From positions 5,075,501-5,139,500 of the forward strand of contig NZ_AP018694.1 in NCBI RefSeq assembly GCF_009689585.1: a stretch of 64,000 nt of DNA, in the 5' to 3' direction. This stretch comes from Aquipluma nitroreducens. Its GTDB lineage: Bacteria; Bacteroidota; Bacteroidia; Bacteroidales; Prolixibacteraceae. Numbering within the stretch: the stretch's first letter is position 1; each line of letters starts with the position of its first letter. Positions 17,561 through 23,673 of the stretch are shown piece after piece. Made by a program: the position numbers and the translations under genes. Below the pieces are notes generated by a model that was not told the origin of the DNA, did not search any database, and was given only the letters and a program-made list of their open reading frames with translations.

Positions 17561-19108
17561 ATGGCAAATAAATTAACGGACATGAGTAAGATTAGAAAAG
17601 CGATTAAGTTGCATTGCAGCGGGAAAAGCAAGCTGTTTATAAGCCAATATTTATCCTTATCAAGGAATACAGTAAAGAAGTATATTTCCCTTTTTGAAGT
17701 TCAGGGGTTGACCATTGAAGAGATCAATCAAAAGACTGACCTTGAGTTGGAAACGTTGTTTTCACACCCTCCTGAAGAGTCTATTAGCCCGCGATTACAA
17801 AAGCTATATGAGTTTTTCCCTCATATGGAACGGGAGCTCAAACGGGTTGGCGTCACGGGCCAGTGTATGTGGGAAGAGTACATTAAAAAATACCCCGGGG
17901 GTTATCAAAGCTCCCAGTTCCGGGAGCATTACAAACTGTGGAGCCAGAAGGTAAATCCGGTGATGCACATGAACCACAAGGCAGGCGACAAGATGTTTGT
18001 TGATTATGCAGGCAAAAAGCTATCTGTGGTTGAAAAAGATACAGGAGAGGTAAGTGAAGTAGAATTTTTTGTTGCTGTTTTAGGGGCAAGCCAATATACC
18101 TATGCCGAAGCCACGGCCAGCCAAAAGAAGGAAGATTTTGTTGTATCGGTAGAAAATGCCATGCGTTTTTTTGAAGGCGTTCCGGCAGCAATTGTTCCGG
18201 ACAATCTAAAGTCAGCGGTGATAAAAAGCAGCCGTTTTGAGCCCACCATCAACGAAACACTGGCAGATCTGGCAGAACATTACGAAACCACTATTCTACC
18301 AGCCAGAGCTTATAAACCACGGGACAAATCGTTAGTTGAAGGTGCTGTTAAAATACTATACCGCAGGATTTATGCTGCACTGAAGGACGAAACGTTTTTC
18401 TCCCTTGCGGAACTGAACGATCGCATCGGCGACCTGTTGGATGCACACAACAACAAAAAGCTCACCGGTCGTCCATACACACGTTTTGAGCTATACAATG
18501 ACATCGAGAAGGGCAAACTGTCGCCACTGCCCATCCAACGCTTTGAGATCAAGTATCAGGCACAGGCAACGGTCATGCAAAATGGTCATGTGCAGCTTAG
18601 TTGCGACAAACATTTTTATAGCGTGCCGTACCAATACATCCGCAAAAAGGTGAAGGTGATGTACACCAGAACAACGGTCGAGATTTACTTTAAATACAAT
18701 CGGTTGGCTACCCATCCCCGGGACTACGCACTTTACAGCTACACAACCACACCCGAACATTTAGCGAGCACCCATCAATTTGTAACCGATTGGACTGCCC
18801 CCCGGTTTATCAATTGGGCAAACAGTATTGACCCGGTTGCCGGGGAATATATCTTTAAGATCATTGAAAGCCGAAACCATCCTGAGCAGGCGTTTAAAAG
18901 TTGCATGGGGATACTTTCGTTTGAGAAAAAGGTTGGCAAACAAAGACTTATCAATGCCTGCAAACGTGCTCTTGACTTTGGAACCTACAGTTTTAAAGCC
19001 ATACAAAACATCCTTGAAAACAACCTGGATATGATTAAGGATGAGACAACAGAAGATCCGGAATTGCCCGAACACAACAACATACGAGGGAAGAACTATT
19101 ACAAATAA
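17561..19108 (+). CDS. istA: IS21-family transposase IstA
   Basis: 515-residue IstA transposase. An N-terminal helix-turn-helix (IRKAIKLHCSGKSKLFISQY) is followed by the integrase core: first Asp in MFVDYAGKKLSV, second Asp in IVPDNLKSAV and the Glu in KSLVEGAVKILYRR, then a beta-barrel-type C-terminal domain (VQLSCDKHFYSVPYQYIRKKVKVMY). ATG at 17561 or in-frame ATG at 17582 could be used. It is intact and lies 18 bases upstream of istB, with which it acts. Confidence 0.95.
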   Translation: MANKLTDMSKIRKAIKLHCSGKSKLFISQYLSLSRNTVKKYISLFEVQGLTIEEINQKTDLELETLFSHPPEESISPRLQKLYEFFPHMERELKRVGVTGQCMWEEYIKKYPGGYQSSQFREHYKLWSQKVNPVMHMNHKAGDKMFVDYAGKKLSVVEKDTGEVSEVEFFVAVLGASQYTYAEATASQKKEDFVVSVENAMRFFEGVPAAIVPDNLKSAVIKSSRFEPTINETLADLAEHYETTILPARAYKPRDKSLVEGAVKILYRRIYAALKDETFFSLAELNDRIGDLLDAHNNKKLTGRPYTRFELYNDIEKGKLSPLPIQRFEIKYQAQATVMQNGHVQLSCDKHFYSVPYQYIRKKVKVMYTRTTVEIYFKYNRLATHPRDYALYSYTTTPEHLASTHQFVTDWTAPRFINWANSIDPVAGEYIFKIIESRNHPEQAFKSCMGILSFEKKVGKQRLINACKRALDFGTYSFKAIQNILENNLDMIKDETTEDPELPEHNNIRGKNYYK

Positions 19109-19126
19109 ATTTAAAATCAAATCATT

Positions 19127-19864
19127 ATGAATGAATCAACGTTGACAAAAATGAGACAAATGAAGCTTTCCGGAATGCATGGTGCATTTAAAACTGCAGT
19201 CGAAACCGGGAAAACAGACCATTACACCATCGATCAGTTTGTGTCCATGATTATTGATGCAGAATGGGACGAACGTCACAACCGAAAAATAGAGAGACTA
19301 ATTAGAAATGCCAAGTTCCATTACAAATCAAACATCGAAAGCATCACTTTCGATCAATCACGAAACCTGGAACGCAACCTTATTTTACGACTTGGAGAGT
19401 GTGAGTTCGTAGAGAAGAACGAGAACGTTTTAATCACAGGAAGTACCGGCGTGGGTAAAAGTTATTTGGCAACGGCACTGGGTTATCAGGCATGTATCCA
19501 GGGCTACCGGGTAAATTACTTCAATACATCGAAGTTGTTTTCCAGGTTAAAAATGGCAAAAGCCGATGGCTCATACTTGAAGGAGCTAGCGAAAATCGAA
19601 AGGCAGGATGTTATTATACTCGATGATTTTGGACTCCAGGCACTCGATAGTCAAAACAGGATAACGCTATTGGAAATCATTGAAGACCGACACAATAAGG
19701 GTTCCATTATCGTTACTTCACAAATACCGGTTCAGGGATGGTATGATATTATTGGAGAAAAAACCATTGCTGATGCAGTATTGGACAGGCTGATTCATCA
19801 AGCTCACCGCATCGAATTACACGGAGAATCAATGAGAAAGAAAAAAAGTATCAACAAGGAATAA
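19127..19864 (+). CDS. istB: IS21-family ATP-binding helper IstB
   Basis: 245-residue AAA+ ATPase that remodels target DNA and stimulates IstA. Visible: N-terminal MRQMKLSGMHGAFKTAVETG helix pair, Walker A GSTGVGKSYLATALG, Walker B VIILDDFGLQAL, sensor region IIVTSQIPVQGWYDIIG and the arginine-containing VLDRLIHQAHRIEL end. DnaC-like family. Intact. Confidence 0.95.
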   Translation: MNESTLTKMRQMKLSGMHGAFKTAVETGKTDHYTIDQFVSMIIDAEWDERHNRKIERLIRNAKFHYKSNIESITFDQSRNLERNLILRLGECEFVEKNENVLITGSTGVGKSYLATALGYQACIQGYRVNYFNTSKLFSRLKMAKADGSYLKELAKIERQDVIILDDFGLQALDSQNRITLLEIIEDRHNKGSIIVTSQIPVQGWYDIIGEKTIADAVLDRLIHQAHRIELHGESMRKKKSINKE

Positions 19865-20001
19865 TTTTTACAATTTTGAATATGAATTACGGCATGAAAA
19901 AAAGGTAGTTTTCAGAGGGCTCTTTTATGTGGTCAATTTAAATCGGCAACACATGGTCAATTTGAATCGGCACAGGGTGGTCAGTTTGACCGGAATTTAC
20001 A

Positions 20002-20452
20002 ATATAATTTTAGTTTCTCTAATATCAAGGTTTTTTAGAACAAGTAATTCTCCAATACCTTTTAAACTATTAACCGATTTTCCTTTTAATATTAGAATCT
20101 CCAAATTACTCAGCAATGAAAGATCACAAAGATGCTCTCCTTGATCTAGATAAATGCGAGATATATCAAACGTTCTTAAGTTATCAAGTCTGTCAAAAAA
20201 AGTTAACATTTCCAATTCTCCATAAAGAATATCCTTTTCGTTTCCATCTTCAACTTGATAAATTTCAAATGCCGACAAGTCTGGATATTCACCTGACTGG
20301 ATATAACCAGTTACATATTGAAAATTGAGTCTATTACTTCCATTAAAGTCTACATAAGCAATAAGAGTTTTCCTCCAATTCAAGGATAGACTATTCCAAA
20401 GGCAAAATTTAGGTAAATAATTCTCAATAAATATTCTTGAGTTATTGTTCAT
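20002..20452 (-). pseudogene. Leucine-rich-repeat protein gene truncated by IS21
   Basis: About 150 codons from the ATG at 20452 run straight into the IS21 right end, where a stop arises inside the element (TAA at 19997-19999). The C-terminal half has leucine-rich repeats: LDNLRTFDISRIYLDQ, LSLLSNLEILILKG, LLVLKNLDIRETKI. The array breaks off mid-repeat, so the 3' part is missing. On the far side of IS21 (17312-17379) the same strand reads EDIKTRKNFDDIFWLL in one frame, which may be the severed end. No catalytic motif is present. Its 5' side abuts the attC-like site of the lgt unit. Confidence 0.65.
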
Positions 20453-20637
20453 TGCGAATCAGCTATTATTTAATATTTTTACTTTTTGTAAATCACTTAT
20501 ATATACGACGTCAGTCAATAGATTCAGAGTCAAATTGCAAAATTCTCTCAACCCCGAAAATTTCTCAAGCTGGTAAACAGTCAACTTTTAAAATTTTGTC
20601 TAAGAACGAAACTGTTTCAAGGAGCGACTAAACTGCC

Positions 20638-20769
20638 CCATAACGTAGGAAGCTACACGCAGGTGCGGATTGCGGGCGATTTCCTGTCAAACCGAAAAGC
20701 TGCTTGGGCGGAAAGATGCCCACCGAAAACCACTGCTGCCGCACTTGACGGGTAGCTGAAGTTATGCGC
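20638..20769 (-). repeat. attC-like recombination site at the 3' end of lgt
   Basis: A 132-bp imperfect palindrome. Minus strand: GCGCATAAC, then TTC, AGCTAC, ..., AGTGCGG, ..., CCGCAC, ..., GTAGCT, TCCTAC, GTTATGG. The boxes CATAAC/GTTATG, AGCTAC/GTAGCT and GTGCGG/CCGCAC pair, with unequal spacers (3 versus 6 bases), the asymmetry characteristic of folded attC sites. The TAA stop of lgt is inside the R''-like box, a common feature of integron cassettes. It shares both ends with the site at 16169-16332. Confidence 0.72.
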
Positions 20770-21601
20770 TGGGTTCATTATTTTTTGTCTTTATCAGTCC
20801 GTAAATTACAAATACTAATCCAACTATAATAAATGGGATACTCAGCAATTGTCCCATGTCAAGTTGCATTTGTTCTTCGAATGGCTCTTGTCTTTCTTTT
20901 ATAAATTCGATAACGAATCGTGCGATAAAAATCAATGAGATAGATAATCCAAAAAAGAATCCATTTTGTAACTTGTCTCGTTTTGTTTTATACAAGTAAA
21001 AAATTAATCCAAATATAGCCAAATAGGAAATTGCCTCATATAACTGTGCTGGATGTCGTGGTAAATTGTCCTCACGAACAAATATGAATGCCCAAGGGAC
21101 TCTTGTTGGAATCCCAATAATCTCTGAATTCATCAAGTTTGCAAGTCTGATAAAGCAGCCTACCAAAGGTGCTACAACTGCAATCAAATCAATTGTTTTA
21201 ATAATAGATTCTTTTGTCCTTTTTGCATAAATAATTAAAGCTATTATTAATCCCAGAGCACCGCCGTGACTTGCCAATCCTTGATAACCAATAAATTCAT
21301 AACCTCCACCAGCAGTTTGTTGGATTGGTAAAAGCATTTCTAATGGATTACTCAGATAATATGATGGGTCATAAAATAAGCAATGACCCAATCTTGCTCC
21401 TGCAAAAATTCCTATCAATCCATAGATTGAGAGTTTTTCTAATTTGTCAAGTGGAATATTTTCTTTTTTGAAAATCCAATTGAGGATATAAACACAAAGT
21501 ATCAATCCTCCTACAAAAAGAACTCCATAATATCTGAGTGAAATCCCAAATACATTAATAATTTCAGGGTCAATGTCCCAATGTATAAAATTTATAATCA
21601 T
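20762..21601 (-). CDS. lgt: Prolipoprotein diacylglyceryl transferase
   Basis: 279-residue integral membrane enzyme that transfers diacylglycerol from phosphatidylglycerol to the lipobox cysteine of prolipoproteins. About seven transmembrane helices are visible. Family motifs: LRYYGVLFVGGL near residue 23, GARLGHCLFYDPSYY (the signature region, with the His and Arg), GGLASHGGALG-type motif (YQGLASHGGALGLI), FIRLANLMNSEIIG and the HPAQLYEA motif with its Tyr/Glu. All look intact. Unlike a normal chromosomal lgt it stands alone between attC-like cores: the stop is in the 20638-20769 site, and a complementary core lies 38 bases before the start. It may be an extra mobile copy. Confidence 0.95.
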   Translation of the reverse strand: MIINFIHWDIDPEIINVFGISLRYYGVLFVGGLILCVYILNWIFKKENIPLDKLEKLSIYGLIGIFAGARLGHCLFYDPSYYLSNPLEMLLPIQQTAGGGYEFIGYQGLASHGGALGLIIALIIYAKRTKESIIKTIDLIAVVAPLVGCFIRLANLMNSEIIGIPTRVPWAFIFVREDNLPRHPAQLYEAISYLAIFGLIFYLYKTKRDKLQNGFFFGLSISLIFIARFVIEFIKERQEPFEEQMQLDMGQLLSIPFIIVGLVFVIYGLIKTKNNEPSA

Positions 21602-21638
21602 AGTATTAGTTTGTCAATGTGTGCGTCCTGTTAACCTT

Positions 21639-21647
21639 GCGCATAAC
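21639..21647 (-). other. Cassette-boundary core (R'-like) upstream of lgt
   Basis: GTTATGCGC on the minus strand, perfectly complementary to GCGCATAAC at the 3' end of lgt (20761-20769). In integron cassettes the first bases of the cassette pair with the R'' core of its own attC after circularisation; this is that arrangement. It would define an lgt unit of about 1.0 kb. Confidence 0.6.
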
Positions 21648-21690
21648 TAGTATATAGTGGCAAGTTTATAGTACTTTTTCTAACATTCCC

Positions 21691-21738
21691 TTTTGATTAA
21701 CCCCGGCAAGCCTTTCGGCCTGTCGGGGTTAATCAAAA
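21691..21738. repeat. Long perfect-type hairpin after the unknown-function gene
   Basis: TTTTGATTAACCCCG (21691-21705) pairs with its complement at 21724-21738, with an inner AAGCC/GGCCT region. There is no T-run after it on either strand, so a factor-independent terminator is not certain. The centre CAAGCCTTTCGG resembles that of the hairpin at 38203-38231. Confidence 0.75.
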
Positions 21739-21744
21739 GCGGAC

Positions 21745-22488
21745 TTATTCAGCAGGGGTTGGGTCGGGTTTTGGTTCTTCCTTCTTGGTGTGAATGAGTC
21801 GTGCATAGGTTTTACGCAGTTCGTCGAGTTGATTAAACAGGGTGGTGAGGGTAGCCGTCGGCATAAAGTTGACGGCTTGTTCAACTGCTGTGCAGAACTG
21901 CTCGTAGCTTTTGGTTGCTGCTGCCCTCAGGCTGGTAGCCGAAGGGCCTTCGATGGCCGCATCCTGCGTGAGGCGGTTCTGGTATAACTGATTAAACATG
22001 TCGTTCGCCATATCCAGCTCGGTCATCATTTGTGCAATGCCAATGGTTACCGCATACGCTTTCATCTCATCATTCAGGTTGTATTTGCCAAACATCTCGC
22101 GTAAAACTCCGGTCTGGGTATTCATTGCCTTTTTGTTGGTATTCCAGTAGGGGTCGAGGAAAACTTTCAGGTTCTCTGCCGCGTTCTTTTTGGGGAGGTC
22201 GCGGCCTTTGAGGACAGTAGTCACGTTGCGCTTGATTTCAGCAAAACGGTCTTCGCGGTCGGCGTTCATTTCGACCAGTTGCGGGGTCAGTAGGTTTTTC
22301 AACGCTTTGTTCATTTGCAGTTCCATCGCGTGATTGTCGCTTACCAGTCGGGCGAGGGTGGCTTTGGGCATTTCGCCGATGTTTTCCTTTACCGGATCGG
22401 CGTACTCAATGGTCGATTTGTTCAGCGAAAACAAATCGTCGATCTTCAAATTTTTCAAATACACGATTGTAAACTCTTTTGTCTCCAT
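21745..22488 (-). CDS. Bacteroidota protein of unknown function (possibly DUF6261-type)
   Basis: 247 residues, no signal peptide and no transmembrane segment. It is almost entirely helical by appearance (KATLARLVSDNHAMELQMNKALKNL; LNDEMKAYAVTIGIAQMMTELDMANDMFNQLY), ends in a Lys/Pro/Glu-rich tail (KKEEPKPDPTPAE), and looks like the paired four-helix-bundle proteins annotated in Bacteroidota as DUF6261; that match is from memory and unverified. Its codon use is GC-richer than lgt and the LRR gene next to it. Five 41-bp tandem repeats lie directly upstream, where its promoter should be. Confidence 0.6.
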   Translation of the reverse strand: METKEFTIVYLKNLKIDDLFSLNKSTIEYADPVKENIGEMPKATLARLVSDNHAMELQMNKALKNLLTPQLVEMNADREDRFAEIKRNVTTVLKGRDLPKKNAAENLKVFLDPYWNTNKKAMNTQTGVLREMFGKYNLNDEMKAYAVTIGIAQMMTELDMANDMFNQLYQNRLTQDAAIEGPSATSLRAAATKSYEQFCTAVEQAVNFMPTATLTTLFNQLDELRKTYARLIHTKKEEPKPDPTPAE

Positions 22489-22565
22489 TGGTTTTTTGAT
22501 TTTTGGTTTTACTTAAATGCCTGAACTTATTTAATGTTGTTTTTGGCCATTTTTATCGTTTTGGA

Positions 22566-22770
22566 GCTTTCCAAATTTGGGAATAGTTCGGAGCATTCGT
22601 CCGTAAGCTTTCCAAATTTAGGAACGATTCGGAGCACTCATCAGGAAGCTTTCCAAATTTGGGAACGATTCAGAACACCCGACCGTAGGCTTTCCTAATT
22701 TGGGAATAGTCGGGGACATCCGACCGCATGCTTTCCAAATTTGGGAACAGTCCCCAATGCCCGTTCCGGG
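22566..22770. repeat. Five tandem 41-bp repeats
   Basis: GCTTTCC recurs at 22566, 22607, 22648, 22689 and 22730, an exact 41-base period. Each unit contains a near-palindrome TTCCAAATTTGGGAA followed by a variable part around TTCGGAGCA and CCGACCGTA. It lies between the unknown-function gene start and hairpin repeat copy 4. Iteron-like in form; function unknown. Confidence 0.9.
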
Positions 22771-22774
22771 GGTT

Positions 22775-22868
22775 CCCTATGCTGCCGCACGATTGCATCG
22801 TGTGGTATTTTTTCAATTATTCTTTTATTCTTTTCCTCACCACGCGATATAATCGCGCGGTAGCACGG
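22775..22868 (-). repeat. Dispersed ~95-bp hairpin repeat, copy 4
   Basis: Same unit as at 15256, 16198 and 17216, and same orientation. It forms the outer boundary of the repeat-rich island on the nifJ side. No gene is immediately 5' of it on the minus strand. Confidence 0.85.
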
Positions 22869-22994
22869 CGAATCCTTCCGCTAATATTTAAATTCAGAAC
22901 TATATTTAAGAACTTGTAAGCAACCTTTACCAAATATATGATAATTTCTTTGAATTATTATTGATAATTATAGATTTTAATTGTTTGATTATTA

Positions 22995-23156
22995 AGAAAC
23001 TGTTTAAAAATTTCCCGTAGGGAAAACCTGTCGGTAGAAATGTCGATTTATGAGCTATGTTTTGTCCCGTATGGGACAAAAGACATGCATATTTTCGTTA
23101 TTTCTACCGACCTTTCGTTCCTAACGGAACAAGAAAACTAAATTTAAACAGCTTCT
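22995..23156. repeat. MITE-like 162-bp inverted-repeat element
   Basis: Ends are inverted repeats (AGAAACTGTTTAAAAATTT at left; AAATTTAAACAGCTTCT at right), with a second nested pair TCGGTAGAAA / TTTCTACCGA and a central hairpin TTTGTCCCGTATGGGACAAA. It has no coding capacity. The nested structure suggests a small non-autonomous mobile element or a structured repeat. Confidence 0.65.
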
Positions 23157-23244
23157 AAATATACGTCCATGTCAACTCGTTCTTAATTCCTGCTGGCGAC
23201 AATTTGCAAAAATTATAATATTCGAATCAAGGATTAGAGTTTAA

Positions 23245-23481
23245 AACCCGAAGGGTTGATCTGATTGTAGAAAATATAGAACAAAGCGCATTAAAACCAC
23301 GAAGTGGTGAAATAATCATTCCATGCCTTCGGCATTAAATTTTTTCCCAAATCAGAAAAGAAATCGACCTCAGATAGGTCAACTGTTTATAGAAAATACT
23401 GAATAGAAAGAGTACAACCCCAGCTGGGGTTGAATATTCAGATGATTGCCCTTTTCTATAACCATTTTATCCCTCCGGGAT
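23245..23481. repeat. Row of six short hairpins with different stems
   Basis: AACCCGAAGGGTT (23245-23257), ACCACGAAGTGGT (23296-23308), ATGCCTTCGGCAT (23323-23335), GACCTCAGATAGGTC (23366-23380), CAACCCCAGCTGGGGTTG (23415-23432) and ATCCCTCCGGGAT (23469-23481). Stems differ in sequence but are alike in size; spacing is about 27-54 bases. There is no gene in 22869-23673. Confidence 0.8.
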
Positions 23482-23573
23482 AGATTTTGTCCTGCGTTTG
23501 ATCGTCTTCTTCTTTGCGCCCCTTCGTGTCTTCGTACCTTTGTGGCAAAAACGTCAACACCTTCTGTTCATTC

Positions 23574-23611
23574 AAAAAAAAACTCCGAAGTAACTAGTAC
23601 TCCGGAGTTCT
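23574..23611 (-). terminator. Intrinsic terminator of nifJ
   Basis: Read on the minus strand, AACTCCG (23603-23609) pairs with CGGAGTT (23581-23587), and a run of nine T follows. It lies about 65 bases after the nifJ stop. Confidence 0.85.
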
Positions 23612-23673
23612 TTATGTTCGATCCTGATCAAATTTTGGGCTTGATCTGAACCTTATCTGGATTGGTTTTTTCC

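Larger units (their letters stand above)
17380..20001 (+). mobile_element. IS21-family insertion sequence
   Basis: Two-gene istA/istB element. Proposed ends are TG at 17380 and CA at 20001: the two 26-base termini read inwards match at about 20 positions (TGGAAAAAACGGTGAAATTG against TGTAAATTCCGGTCAAACTG, both then ACCACC). Each end carries further internal copies of a TTGACCAC motif: about four at the left (17396-17494), three at the right (19930-19990), as is usual for IS21 ends. No clear target duplication is visible with these ends; an alternative AATAT pair (17371-17375, 20001-20005) does not fit the terminal TG/CA. It splits an LRR-type gene. Confidence 0.9.

Noticed and set aside
17371-20005. 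AATAT as IS21 target-site duplication
   Set aside because: Using it would put the left end at 17376 and break the alignment of TG/CA termini, and it does not restore a common LRR reading frame.
22566-22770. Possible CRISPR array
   Set aside because: The 41-bp units are contiguous and degenerate throughout; there are no unique spacers of constant size and no cas genes.
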